Assembly (NCBI GenBank): GCA_963730995.1
Contig: CAVSUB010000013.1
Coordinates: 1,240,001-1,304,000, forward strand
Length of the DNA stretch: 64,000 nucleotides
Source: CAVSUB01 sp963730995
GTDB lineage: Bacteria > Acidobacteriota > Vicinamibacteria > Vicinamibacterales > 2-12-FULL-66-21
Direction: 5' to 3'
Below the pieces are notes generated by a model. That model searched no databases and was not told the DNA's origin. It saw only the letters and a list, made by a program, of their open reading frames with translations. The translations under genes and the position numbers were made by a program. This document shows positions 38,204 to 48,151 of the stretch, piece after piece (position 1 is the first letter of the stretch; every line of letters begins with the position of its first letter).

Positions 38204-40904
38204 ATGCGCTCACGTGAGATCCGCCGCAGCTTCCTCGAGTACTTCGAGCGGAACGGCCACACCATCGTCTCCAGCTCCTCGCTCGTTCCGGCCGACGACC
38301 CGACGCTGCTTTTCACGAACGCCGGGATGAATCAGTTCAAGGACGCGTTCCTCGGCCGTGAGAAGCGCCCCTACGTGCGAGCCACTACGTCGCAGAAGTG
38401 CATGCGCGTGAGCGGAAAGCACAACGACCTGGACAACGTCGGCCCGTCGCTGCGACACCACACGTTCTTCGAGATGCTCGGGAACTTCTCGTTCGGAGAC
38501 TACTTCAAGAAAGAGGCGATCCCGTTCGCCTGGGATCTCCTGACGACCGCGTGGCAGCTGTCGGCCGATCGCCTCTATCCGACGATCTTCAAGGGTGAGG
38601 CGGGCATTCCGCGGGACGACGAAGCGTTCGGCATCTGGACGAAGCTGGTCCCGTCCGATCGAATCACAGAGCTCGGGCTCGCCGAGAACTTCTGGGCGAT
38701 GGGGGACACCGGTCCGTGCGGTCGCTGTTCCGAGATTCACTACTTCCGCGGCAACGAGTTTCCGTGCGACGAGGAGCGGCACGGACGTCAATGCCGCGGA
38801 ATCGATTGCAGCTGCGATCGGTTCGTCGAGGTCTGGAACAACGTCTTCATGGAGTTCGACCGCCAGCCGGACGGCGCGCTGCAGCCGCTTGCCGGCGCCG
38901 TCGATCGACACGGGGATGGGCCTCGAGCGCATCACGGCGGTCATCCAGGGCAAGCTCTCGAACTACGACACGGATCTCTTCACGCCCATCCTCGAAGCGA
39001 TCGGGCAGCGCGCCGGTCGGCGCTACGGGTCGAGCATCGACGAACCGGCCGACGTGTCCATGCGCGTCATCGCGGATCATCTGCGCGCGATGACGTTCCT
39101 CATCGCCGACGGCGTCGTGCCGTCCAACGAATGGCGCGGTTACGTGCTCCGGAAGATCATGCGTCGCGCGATGCGGCACGGGAAGAAGCTCGGTTTCTCA
39201 AAACCCGTCCTCCACGATCTCGTCGACGTCGTCGTCACCGAGATGTGCGATGCCTACCCGGAGCTCAGACAGAACCGCGACGCCATCGTCCGCGTCGTGC
39301 GCAGCGAGGAAGAGCGATTCGACGCCGTGCTGACGGCGGGTCTCCCCCGCCTCGAGGAGGCGCTCGATCGCGCGGCGGCGGCCCGGACACCGGTGCCCGG
39401 CGAGGAGGCATTCCGGCTGTACGACTCCCTCGGGGTGCCGCTCGACTTCATGGAGGATCTCGCCAGCCAGCGTCAGCTCGCGATCGACCGCGAGGGATTC
39501 GACCGCGCGATGGAGGGCCAGCGGGAAAAGGCGCGGGCCGGAAGCGCCTTCAAGGGCGCCGAGCGGGCGATCACGTGGACGGCGACGCCGGATGTGGAAC
39601 AGGCGCTCGCAACGGCTGGGGACGACTTCGCGGGCTACGACGCGACGACCGTAAGGGGGACGCCGATTCTCGCGATCTTCGACCAGAGCGGCGCCTCGGT
39701 CGACGAGCTGCCTTCCGGCGAAACGGGCTACGTCGCACTCGGCAGAACGCCCTTCTACATCGAAGCGGGAGGCCAGGTGTCGGACAGCGGCCGGCTGGTC
39801 GGCGCGGACGCGGAGGCGCGCGTCGAGCGGATGCTCCGGCAGCCTGGCGGGCGCCCGCGTCTCCACCAGATCCGCGTGGAACAGGGGCGGCTCCGGCGGG
39901 GACAGATCGTCACGGCTGAAGTCGCCGACGCGGTGCGCGATGCGACGCGGCGCAATCACACAGCCACGCACCTCATGCACGCGGCTCTCCGGCGGGTCCT
40001 CGGCGGCCACGTCAAACAGGCGGGGTCGCTCGTCTCACCCGATCGCCTGCGGTTCGATTTCGTGCACTTTGCTGCGATGACGCGCGAGCAGATCGATGCG
40101 ATCGAAACCATCGTCAACGAGCAGGTGGTGCGCAACATGGCGGTGCAGACCGAAGTCCGCTCCACGGAGGAGGCGATCGCTGCCGGTGCGATGGCGCTTT
40201 TCGGTGAGAAGTACGGCGATCGCGTCCGCGTCGTCTCGATCCCGGAATTCAGCGTCGAGTTGTGCGGTGGAACGCACGTGCGCGCAACCGGCGATATCGG
40301 TGCGTTCATAGTCGTCGAGGAATCTGGCGTCGCCGCCGGAGTCCGTCGCATCGAAGCGCTCACCGGCATGGGGGCGGTCTCCCGGATACAGGAACAGCGC
40401 GCGTCGCTCGAGGGCGTGGTCCAGGCGCTCAACACGACGCCTCCGCATGCCGCCGACATGGTGCAGCGCCTGCAGGCCGACGCCAAACGATTGGCTCGAG
40501 AGGTCGACCAGCTGAAGATGAAGCTCGCGCTCTCGGGTAGCGGACGGCAGGCAGAGGCCGACGCGCCGCTCGTGGTCTCCGGCGTCAAGGTCGCCACCCA
40601 ACGGGCCGACGGCCTCGAGAAGACGGCGCTTCGCGGGCTGTCCGACTCGCTTCGCGATCGTCTCGGGAGCGGCGTGGTCGTCCTGGCGTCCGAAACCGAC
40701 GGCAAAGTCACGGTAGTGGTTTCCGTGACGAAGGACCTGACGTCCCGGGTCCAAGCCGGTCGCATCGTGCGGGAGCTCGCACCGATCGTTGGCGGAGGGG
40801 GCGGCGGCCGGCCGGACTTCGCGGAGGCGGGCGGAAAGGACCCGTCGAAAATCCAGGACCTGCTGAAGGCCGTGCCGGACGTGTTGCAGAAGCTGCTCGC
40901 CTGA
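38204..40904 (+). CDS. alaS: Alanyl-tRNA synthetase, one frameshift
   Basis: Class II synthetase that charges and edits tRNA-Ala. ATG 38204 gives MRSREIRRSFLEYFERNGHT. The catalytic core has LLFTNAGMNQFKDAFLG, QKCMRVSGKHNDLDNVG and FFEMLGNFSFGDYFK. An inserted base near 38893 shifts the frame; the rest reads SIDTGMGLERITAVIQGKLS. The editing domain has the zinc residues in RNHTATHLMHAALRRVLGGH and ELCGGTHVRATGDIGAF. The C-terminal DHHA1-like part includes GGGGGGRPDFAEAGGKDPSK. About 900 residues, slightly longer than E. coli AlaS. It follows recX after 24 nt. Confidence 0.96.
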
Positions 40905-40942
40905 CGCCCTCAGAATTGAGAGAGACCGTGCCGTTTCGGAAC

Positions 40943-40969
40943 ACTTACGGCCGGCCTGTCCTCGTAAGT
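40943..40969. repeat. 7-bp inverted repeat after alaS
   Basis: ACTTACG and CGTAAGT are separated by 13 nt in the 132-nt spacer between alaS and the lytic transglycosylase. It might be an operator or a weak hairpin; no T tract follows. Confidence 0.35.
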
Positions 40970-41036
40970 CGTTGATTCGGCCGGGTACTGGCCTTGCGAT
41001 TGAGGTGGTTCGGACGACTCCCGTCCGGTCACTTCA

Positions 41037-41750
41037 ATGCTGTCCCGACTCCTCTCCCTCGCGTTCGCGACACTGACGCTGCTGGCGTTGACGCCCGTTC
41101 CGGCCAGCGCGCAGATCTACGTCTGGCGGGATGCGGCCGGCAACATGGTGCTCTCGGATCGACCGAAGGATCCTTCGGCACGGACGTTCGCGGTCGCGAC
41201 CACCGGCAATCTGAGGGTCACGCGACAGGCCGTCAGCCGCCGCGCCGCGGCCTATGACGACCTCATCGAACATCATTCTGCGGCCCAGGGAGTCCGACCC
41301 GCCCTCGTTCGGGCGGTGATCCAGGCGGAGTCCGCCTACAACCCGAACGCACGATCGGTCAAGGGCGCGATGGGCCTGATGCAGCTGATGCCTGCGACAG
41401 CTGCAGAGTACGGCGTCGCCAACCCATACGATCCCCAGGACAACATCCGCGCTGGTGTGGCGTACCTGCGGTCACTCCTGCGACGGTACGACGAGAAGGA
41501 AGAGCTCGCGCTGGCGGCCTACAACGCAGGCCCGGGAGCGGTTGAGAAATATGGCAACGCCGTCCCACCCTACCGCGAGACGATCGACTACGTCGATCGG
41601 ATCCAGGGAAGCATGAAGGCGGACCCGCAGGCGCACGCGCCGTTTCGCCTGTATCGCGTCGTTCAAATCATCGACGGGCGTGAGGTCGTGAAGTACTCCA
41701 ACGTCGCGGCGCCTGGCGCGGAGCTCGTGTCGTCGGCGTCGAGGCGGTGA
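41037..41750 (+). CDS. Secreted lytic transglycosylase with DUF4124 N-terminus
   Basis: Periplasmic or surface enzyme that cuts peptidoglycan. A signal peptide (MLSRLLSLAFATLTLLALTP, cleaved near PASAQ) is followed by a short DUF4124-like beta segment (IYVWRDAAGNMVLSDRP). The SLT/Slt70-type domain (about 75-190) has LVRAVIQAESAYNPNARSVK with the catalytic Glu, GAMGLMQLMPATAAEYGV and ELALAAYNAGPGAVEKYGN. 237 residues. The DUF4124 plus SLT layout is common in Gram-negative bacteria. It is convergent with the ParB-like gene, 17 nt from its stop. Confidence 0.92.
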   Translation: MLSRLLSLAFATLTLLALTPVPASAQIYVWRDAAGNMVLSDRPKDPSARTFAVATTGNLRVTRQAVSRRAAAYDDLIEHHSAAQGVRPALVRAVIQAESAYNPNARSVKGAMGLMQLMPATAAEYGVANPYDPQDNIRAGVAYLRSLLRRYDEKEELALAAYNAGPGAVEKYGNAVPPYRETIDYVDRIQGSMKADPQAHAPFRLYRVVQIIDGREVVKYSNVAAPGAELVSSASRR

Positions 41751-41767
41751 TCTTACCGGTCCAGGCG

Positions 41768-42877
41768 TCAGCCCTCCATCGGTCTCGGCACTACCAGCGT
41801 CAGCGCGCAGCCGCGCGGTGCGATCGCCCGCAGACCCGCGCGCCCACCATGCAGCCGCGCGATTCGTGCAAGGCACGCCGCCATGAGCGCTCCCGGCTGA
41901 CCGCTCGGGTGTTCACCGAAATCCCGATCGAAGAATCGCCTGGACCCGTGCACGTCGATCGAGGCGATGTTCTGCGAGACCTCCACAATCAATGCCGGCC
42001 GCACGCGCGCGCTCTCGACGGCGATGCGCAACTTCGACATCTCGCCGGTGCACAGCAGCAAAATGCCGTGCGCCATGCACTCGAACGCGATCGCCAGCAG
42101 TCGCGGGTCCGCGGGAATCCGATAGCCCGCATCGGAAACGGTCACGTCCAGAACGACGTTCCTCAGGCGCGCTTCGGGCCTGATCCGGGCTAACAACCGG
42201 TTGACGAGGGCACCCACGGTCACCTGCTCCCGCGCGGCAGGCGTGTGGCTGTCGAGAACAGCCGCCGCCCTCGCGAGCGTCTCTGCGCGCTGCAGCTCCA
42301 CGCCCATCAGGTCGGCAAGCACCGCGAGCCGCAGCCTGTCGTCGCCAGCTGCCGCGATCATCGAAGGCGACAGGGCGCTGCTCGCAGCGACGCTGATTGC
42401 ACTGCGCACGTCGACCGGAACGACTTCCAGCGGAACGGTCTCTTTCGCTCTGATCTCCGCGACGCGCGGCGCGACGGCACGGCGTCCGGCCGCCTGCCTG
42501 AGACTGTCGAGGCCATCCCCTGGCACGTCGTGCACGAGGCATGGCACGGCCTGCAGGCCGACCGCCATCGCCGCCCGAAGCCGGTTGCGCCCGGCGATCA
42601 CGCGGTAGCGCCCGGCGTCGAGCGTGACGAGGAGCGGCTGCAGCACGCCGACCGATCCGATCGACTGCTGCAACGTGGAGAGGTCCGCTTCGCTGTCCGG
42701 CACCGCGTGAAAGTCCGCAACGGCGATCTCGCGAACGGTTCTCAGGGGTGCGTCCCCCATCAACTGCTCGACGTAGTGCCGGCCATGCCGCATCCGGAAG
42801 GCCTTCGGAAGGCCTTCTCGAACGGGCGTCAAGGGAGATCCTTCCGACGTCACCGGATCGAACTGCACGCAGCGCAC
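41768..42877 (-). CDS. ParB-like N-terminal domain fused to a degenerate histidine-kinase ATPase fold
   Basis: An unusual 369-residue protein. Residues 43-120 form a ParB/Srx-type domain: REIAVADFHAVPDSEADLST, VLQPLLVTLDAGRYRVIAGR and NRLRAAMAVGLQAVPCLV, matching the GERRxRA box. The C-terminal half (about 185-368) follows a histidine-kinase pattern: LQRAETLARAAAVLDSHTPA, GALVNRLLARIRPEARLRNV, IPADPRLLAIAFECMAHGIL, then FFDRDFGEHPSGQPGALMAA and CLARIARLHGGRAGLRA. The N-box Asn is replaced (AHG) and no DxGxG box is seen, so ATP binding is doubtful. No phospho-acceptor His motif or helix-turn-helix is evident. The GTG start at 42877 is uncertain; ATG 42793 is an alternative. Function unknown. 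Confidence 0.72.
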   Translation of the reverse strand: MRCVQFDPVTSEGSPLTPVREGLPKAFRMRHGRHYVEQLMGDAPLRTVREIAVADFHAVPDSEADLSTLQQSIGSVGVLQPLLVTLDAGRYRVIAGRNRLRAAMAVGLQAVPCLVHDVPGDGLDSLRQAAGRRAVAPRVAEIRAKETVPLEVVPVDVRSAISVAASSALSPSMIAAAGDDRLRLAVLADLMGVELQRAETLARAAAVLDSHTPAAREQVTVGALVNRLLARIRPEARLRNVVLDVTVSDAGYRIPADPRLLAIAFECMAHGILLLCTGEMSKLRIAVESARVRPALIVEVSQNIASIDVHGSRRFFDRDFGEHPSGQPGALMAACLARIARLHGGRAGLRAIAPRGCALTLVVPRPMEG

Positions 42878-42903
42878 TCCTGGAACGGGTGGTTGCCGTA
42901 TTC

Positions 42904-42909
42904 TACAAT
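42904..42909 (+). promoter_or_regulatory. Putative -10 box of the S4-domain gene, leaderless
   Basis: TACAAT ends exactly 6 nt before the GTG at 42916, so the predicted first transcribed base is the start codon itself. There is no room for a ribosome-binding site. Confidence 0.45.
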
Positions 42910-42915
42910 CAACTC

Positions 42916-43305
42916 GTGGACGCCATCCGTCTCGACATCTGGCTGGATGTCGCGTGCCTGTTCCGAACGCGCTCCGAAGCGCAGAAGGCGTGCAGGAGCG
43001 GAAGGGTGGACGTCAACGATCAGCCTGCGAAGCCGCATCGCGAGATCCATCCCGGCGACACACTCACCATCAAGCGACCCCTGGGCCGGCGCCAGCGCGT
43101 CGTCGTCAAGACGCTGGTCGATCGACACATCGCGAAGGCGGAGGCGCGCGCGCTGTACGAGGATGTGACGCCGACGCCGACGGCCGACGAAGTCGAGGCA
43201 CGACAGATGGCGAGGTTGATGCGACCGTTCCTTCAGGCGCGGCCGACCGGCGCACCCGACAAACGCCAACGTAGGGCGCTCCGGAAGCTCAAGGAGCAGA
43301 GCTGA
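42916..43305 (+). CDS. S4-domain RNA-binding protein, Hsp15-like
   Basis: A 129-residue basic protein. The S4 fold runs from VDAIRLDIWLDVACLFRTRS through EAQKACRSGRVDVNDQPAKP to GDTLTIKRPLGRRQRVVVK. The C-terminal tail (KRQRRALRKLKEQS) is highly basic. This matches Hsp15 (HslR), which binds 50S subunits carrying a nascent chain, although other short S4 proteins are possible. GTG 42916 fits the domain boundary; the open frame extends upstream without family similarity. It is divergent from the ParB-like gene. Confidence 0.85.
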   Translation: MDAIRLDIWLDVACLFRTRSEAQKACRSGRVDVNDQPAKPHREIHPGDTLTIKRPLGRRQRVVVKTLVDRHIAKAEARALYEDVTPTPTADEVEARQMARLMRPFLQARPTGAPDKRQRRALRKLKEQS

Positions 43306-43325
43306 TCGGACCGTGTCGCGGGGGA

Positions 43326-43562
43326 TCAGTCGCGGGGAATCGCACGCCGATCGAGCATGAACTTGACCCGAAGCGCAGAAGCGTAGCTCCGCCAGACTGG
43401 AACGAGCTCGATGATGTCCTGGAGGGGTCCCTTGTAGCGGCTCGTGTCCAGGTTGAGGGAAGGCTCGGTCCGGAGGTAGTGGATCAGGCTCTCCACCCCG
43501 CGCGCCATGTTCTCGTAGTTCGCGAGCAGCTGGAGGAGGTCTTCCCGTTCCTCGTCGGTCAT
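43326..43562 (-). CDS. Small protein of unknown function (78 aa)
   Basis: Not recognised. ATG 43562 has GAGGA about 8 nt upstream and gives MTDEEREDLLQLLANYENMA, then RGVESLIHYLRTEPSLNLDT and ELVPVWRSYASALRVKFMLD. It is helical, with acidic N-terminal and basic C-terminal parts and no signal peptide. It looks like a real coding region by its ribosome site and composition. It is divergent from rpsT and convergent with the S4 gene (20 nt gap). Confidence 0.55.
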   Translation of the reverse strand: MTDEEREDLLQLLANYENMARGVESLIHYLRTEPSLNLDTSRYKGPLQDIIELVPVWRSYASALRVKFMLDRRAIPRD

Positions 43563-43759
43563 GTGTCCTCGCTCGGCAAAAGACCGCCCGGTCGGCCGCT
43601 CCAAAGATCATCTCACGGACTTGTCGGAATTCAGAGGTCCAGCGGAAGGTGTGCTAGAATAAGCAGTTTGCGGCCGCTCTGCGGCCCTCGATAGGCTGAC
43701 TTCGAATCCAACCAGCTCCGGGCAAGTTCCGGAGCTCAGCACCAGAGGAACGACGCACA

Positions 43760-44038
43760 GTGGCCAGTCACGAATCCGCGCTCAAAGCGCATCGGCAGAA
43801 CGTCAAACAGCGCGAACGGAATCGGCAGCTCCGCACCCGGCTTCGCAGCGCCCTCCGGGACATCCGGTCCGCGATCGACGCAGGCACGCCTGACGACGTG
43901 AAGGACGCGCTCCGTCAGACGATCTCGCTTGTCGACAAGATGGCGAGCAAGGGCCTGATTCACCGCAACACGGCCGGGCGCTACAAGTCACGCCTTGCGG
44001 CACGTGTCGGCCGGAAGTCAGCGACAGCGCAGGCCTGA
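43760..44038 (+). CDS. rpsT: 30S ribosomal protein S20
   Basis: Primary 16S rRNA-binding protein of the small subunit. The 92-residue, very basic, all-helical protein starts with GTG: MASHESALKAHRQNVKQRER, then LRTRLRSALRDIRSAI and DKMASKGLIHRNTAGRYKSR, the family signature. A leader of about 100 nt precedes it, with TAGAAT at 43655-43660 as a possible -10. S20 is autoregulated at translation in E. coli, where it also uses a non-ATG start. It is convergent with holA. Confidence 0.95.
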   Translation: MASHESALKAHRQNVKQRERNRQLRTRLRSALRDIRSAIDAGTPDDVKDALRQTISLVDKMASKGLIHRNTAGRYKSRLAARVGRKSATAQA

Positions 44039-44060
44039 CGGACGTCGGGCCTCGCAGCAA

Positions 44061-45057
44061 TCACCCGCACAACTCCACCACGAGTCGCTCGAGGAGCACC
44101 CGTGGGTCTCCTACCGAGCTCTTGAGATCCAGGTCCGTTCGAAACAGCGCTTCGACGGCTCCCGGAACGCGCCTCGGGTCGGTCATTGCGAGCTTTTCCC
44201 TGACGAACCACGCCAGCTGCCCCAGGATCATGTAGGGCACGCCGCCCGACTCGAGTGACAGCGCCAGCTCGCGGAGCGCCTCGGCGGCATGTGCCCCTCT
44301 GAATGGCCGTCGTGACCGCCCAGTCGTCCTGAGACGACTCGGCACTGACCACTGCCCTGGCGTCCGACACTGTGATCTTCGGGCTCCCGGCGGCGAAGAG
44401 CATCAGGCGCTCGACGTCACCCCGGAGCCTCGAGATGTCGGCGCCCGCGCGCTCGGCAACGAGCCTGGCCGCCGCCGGCTCGATCTGGACTCCGGCTTCA
44501 GCGGCCGCCTGCTTCACCAAACTCTCGGCCTGACGCGCGATCTGCCTGGGATCTACGCGCGCGTCCTTGGATCCTTTGAGCCCCCAACATTCGACGATCG
44601 TGGCGGTCTTCTGCAGCTGCTTGTACAGCCGGCGGCTGCGATCGACGTCCGATGCGACGAGGACGAGCACCGTGGATGGCTCCGGCGCACGCGCGTAGGC
44701 CTCGAGCGCGTCCGAGTCCGGGGCTGCCTCTTCGTCTTCCGGAGGGAGTGCCTCTTCCGCCTTACCCTTCCGCTTCGGCTTGAGCAGCTTCTCCGCGCGC
44801 AGCACCGCAACGACTCGATGCGACGCCATCATGGGCAGCAGCCGCGCGGCTTCGACAATCGAGGCGGCGTTCACCGTGCGATCCGTCGCGTAGACGCGCT
44901 CGACGTTGAACGCCCGGAGCTCCTCCTCGACCAGACCCGCGATATCGCCGGCCAGCCGTGACATCTCCGCGTCATCGTCGCCGACAATGAGGTAGATGGG
45001 ATCGGGGCGCCCTTGCGCGATTTGCTTGCGCACGGCCGCTACCGGGAGCGCCGGCAT
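44061..45057 (-). CDS. holA: DNA polymerase III subunit delta, one frameshift
   Basis: Clamp-loader subunit that opens the sliding clamp. ATG 45057 overlaps the lptE stop by one base. The N-terminal AAA-like domain has DPIYLIVGDDDAEMSRLAGD, EELRAFNVERVYATDRTV and RLLPMMASHRVVAVLRAEKL. An insert of charged, low-complexity residues follows (KRKGKAEEALPPEDEEAAPD). The middle reads RLVAERAGADISRLRGDVER. A shift near 44300 leads to the C-terminal helices (EALRELALSLESGGVPYMIL). Corrected length is about 331 residues, as usual for HolA. It is the last gene of the leuS-lptE-holA run. Confidence 0.92.
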
Positions 45058-45594
45058 CAGAAGGCTTCCAGCATCGCACTGACGACCGCCCGCGCGAATT
45101 CGGAGGAGAGGCGTTCGAGCGCGTTCGCGTCGTTCCGAAGGAAGGCGCTCGCGTCCAGTGCGCTGGCCGCAGTGCTGACCTCGTAGGTCTCGCTGAACTG
45201 CATGCTTGGATTGGCCCAGATGACCTTGTTCGCCTTGACGTCGCGCAGCTCGACGCGCGAGACGATCGTCAGCACCAGACGCGTCGCCTGCTGCTGCTCG
45301 TTGAAGGCTGCCGGAGCGAGAATGGCGTTCGTGATCTCGCCCGTCAGCAGCGCGTCGACTCCCTCAGGCGTCGGCGTGACCGTCCAGCGTCCTCGTCCCG
45401 TCAGCTCCGCTCTGACCTTCGTCCGTCACCCGCTGCTCGATCTCGAAGAGGCTCGTCGTGTTGGTGAAGAGCGGCACGCCGATGGTCTTGATCGAAGCCG
45501 GCAGAAACGACCCGCGGCCCGAAAGCGAGTATCCGCAGCCCGGCAAGGCCAATGCCGCGAGACCACCGAGCAGGAAATGACGGCGATCCATCAT
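45057..45594 (-). CDS. lptE: LPS-assembly lipoprotein LptE, one frameshift
   Basis: Outer-membrane lipoprotein that plugs the LptD barrel and delivers LPS. The start (ATG 45594 or 45591) overlaps the leuS stop. MDRRHFLLGGLAALALPGCG has a lipobox (LPGC) preceded by a twin-arginine-like RR. The mature part opens YSLSGRGSFLPASIKTIGVP then LFTNTTSLFEIEQRVTDE. A shift near 45415 joins it to LTIVSRVELRDVKANKVIWA and ERLSSEFARAVVSAMLEAF. About 178 residues. The leuS-lptE-holA order is conserved in many Gram-negative bacteria and supports the call. Confidence 0.9.
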
Positions 45595-48136
45595 CAGGAC
45601 ACAACGATGCTGACCAGGCGTGCTGCGCCTCCGGCGATGACGACCTTGCGAACGGTCTTTCCCTCAGTGTAACGGCAGACCTGCTGATCCTTCAGCGCCG
45701 CCTCCCGCAGGTCGCCCTCAGAGATGTCCGCGGGCACTGTCAGACGGGACCGGACCTTGCCGTTGACCTGGACGGGAACGGTGATCTCCGACGCCCGAGC
45801 GACATCCTCCTGAAATTGCGGCCAGCCGGCGGCGGTGACACCGCCCCGGTGCCCGAGCAGCTCCCACAACTCCTCCGCCATGTGCGGTGCGAATGGAGAA
45901 ATCATCAGCACCAGCGCTTCGACCGCTTCCTTCAGCACGGCGACCGTGCCAGGCGTCACCTGCGCGCCGACAGCCGTCTCATCATCCGCTGGCCTTGCGA
46001 GCGACACGCATTCGCTCTTCCCGCAGAAGCCGTACAGCTCGTTGACGAGCTCCATCAGTGCGGAGACGGCGGTATTCAGGTGAACCCGAGGATCGAGATC
46101 GACCGTGACGCGCCGGATCGTCTCGTGCGTTTTCCGCCGCAGCGCTCGCTCGAGCATCGTCGAGCGGCACGTCGCCAGGGCCTGGAATGCCCTCGCCGCC
46201 GATCGTTTCCGACAACTGGTCGACGAGACGCCAGACGCGCGCGAGGAACCGGAAGCTGCCTTCGAGGCCCGCGTCCGTCCACTCGATTTCCTTTTCTGGC
46301 GGCGCCACGAACATGACGTAGAGCCGCAACGCATCCGCGCCGAACTTCTGGATCATGTCGTCCGGATCGACGACGTTGCCCTTCGACTTGGACATCACCT
46401 GGCCGGCATTGAGCACCATGCCCTGCGTCAGCAGCCGCGTGAACGGCTCGTCGATCCCCGTCAGGCCGATGTCGCGAAACACGCGAGAGAAGAAGCGGGA
46501 GTAGATGAGGTGCAGGATCGCGTGCTCGACACCTCCGCTGTAGAAATCGACCGGCCCCCAGTAAGAGACTTTCTCGGGATCGAACGGCAGGTCGGTGTTC
46601 TTCGGGTCGCAGAACCGGAAGAAATACCAGGACGAGTCGACGAACGTGTCCATCGTGTCCGTCTCGCGGCGCGCGGGGCCGCCGCATTCGGGACACGTGG
46701 TGTTCACGAATTCCGGGATCTGCGCCAGCGGGGAGTCGCCGCGCCCGCTGAACGCCGCCAGGCGAGGCAGCTCGATCGGCAGATCGTCCGGCGGAACGGG
46801 CACCATGCCGTGCGTGTCGCAGTAGACGACAGGTATCGGGGTGCCCCAGTATCTCTGGCGCGAGATGCCCCAATCCTTCAGCCGGTACTGCACGGTCCGC
46901 TCGCCGATCCCTCGCTCCTCGGCGGCCGCCGACATGCGTTCGAGCGCCACGTCGGTCGAGAGGCCGTCGAACTCTCCCGAGTTGACGATCGTCCCATCGC
47001 CATCGTACGGCTCGCCGGGCGTGTCGGCGGACAGCCGTTCCCCTTCGGGCCGCACGACAACCGTGATGGGCAGGTCGTACTTGCGCGCGAACTCGAAGTC
47101 CCGCTGATCGTGTCCGGGAACACCCATCACGGCGCCCGTGCCGTACTCAATCAGCACGAAATTCGCGACCCAGATCGGAACCGGCTTCTTCGTGAACGGG
47201 TTGATCGCCTCCCGGCCGGTGGCAAACCCTTCCTTCTCCACCTCGCCCGTCATGCGCGCGGTGCGATCCTGCGCCTGGAATCTCTTCAGGCTGTTGCGAA
47301 ACTGCTCATCGGCGCCGGTTCCGGCCCACTGCTGGACGAGCGGATGCTCCGGCGCGAGCAGCAAGAAGTTCGCACCGTAGATCGTGTCGATCCGCGTCGT
47401 GAACACTTCGATCTGATCCGGGCCCTCTCTGCAGAGGGAACTTCACGCGCGCCCCTTCGGACCGCCCGATCCAGTTCCGCTGCATCGTCAACACCTTGTC
47501 GGGCCATTCGGGCAGCCGCTCGATGCCTTCGAGGAGCTCGTCCGCGTACTTCGTGATCCGGAAGAACCACTGCTCCAGCTCGCGGGTCTCGACGACCGAG
47601 TCGCAGCGCCAGCACTTACCGTCGATCACCTGCTCGTTGGCGAGCACGGTGTGACAACTCGGGCACCAGTTGACGCTCGAGCGCCGGCGGTAGGCCAGAT
47701 CGCGCTCCAGCATCTTGACGAAGAGCCACTGGTTCCAGCGGTAGTAGTCTGGCAGGCAGGTCGCGATCTCGCGATCCCAGGCATAGCTGATGCCCAGACG
47801 CTGGAGCTGCCCCTTCATGTGCGCGATGTTCTCGAGCGTCCAGGTCTCGGGATGCGTGCCGTTCTTGATCGCCGCGTTCTCCGCCGGCAGGCCGAACGCG
47901 TCCCATCCGAACGGATGGAGGACGTTGAAGCCGCGCATGCGCTTCATCCGCGCGACGACGTCACCGATCATGTAGTTGCGGACGTGGCCGACGTGAGCGT
48001 GCCCCGATGGGTAGGCGAACATCTCGAGGCAGTAGAACTTGGGCCGGGCGAGATCTTCGGTGACCTCGAAGGTGCGCTCGCTTCGCCAGCGCTCCTGCCA
48101 CTTCTGCTCGATGGTCTGGGGCTTATATTCCGGCAC
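45594..48136 (-). CDS. leuS: Leucyl-tRNA synthetase, two frameshifts
   Basis: Class I synthetase charging tRNA-Leu. The best start is GTG 48136 (VPEYKPQTIEQKWQERWRSE). The HIGH motif is in YPSGHAHVGHVRNYMIGD. The zinc and editing domains follow (NWCPSCHTVLANEQVIDGKC; EYGTGAVMGVPGHDQRDFEF), then the KMSKS motif as VMSKSKGNVVDPDDMI and the anticodon domain (VHLNTAVSALMELVNELYGF). Shifts near 47438 and 46165 separate three frames. About 847 residues, normal. It is read in the same direction as the HDAC-like gene, 10 nt away. Confidence 0.95.
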
Positions 48137-48145
48137 GATCCAAAA

Positions 48146-48151
48146 ATTATA
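48146..48151 (-). promoter_or_regulatory. -10 box of leuS overlapping the HDAC-like stop codon
   Basis: A perfect TATAAT on the minus strand contains the TAA stop of the HDAC-like gene and ends 9 nt before the leuS GTG. This predicts a separate, nearly leaderless leuS transcript inside the longer operon. Confidence 0.45.

Noticed and set aside
46105..47556. Long plus-strand open frame (483 codons) opposite leuS
   Set aside because: It lies wholly antisense to leuS motifs and has the composition expected from the complementary strand of a high-GC gene.
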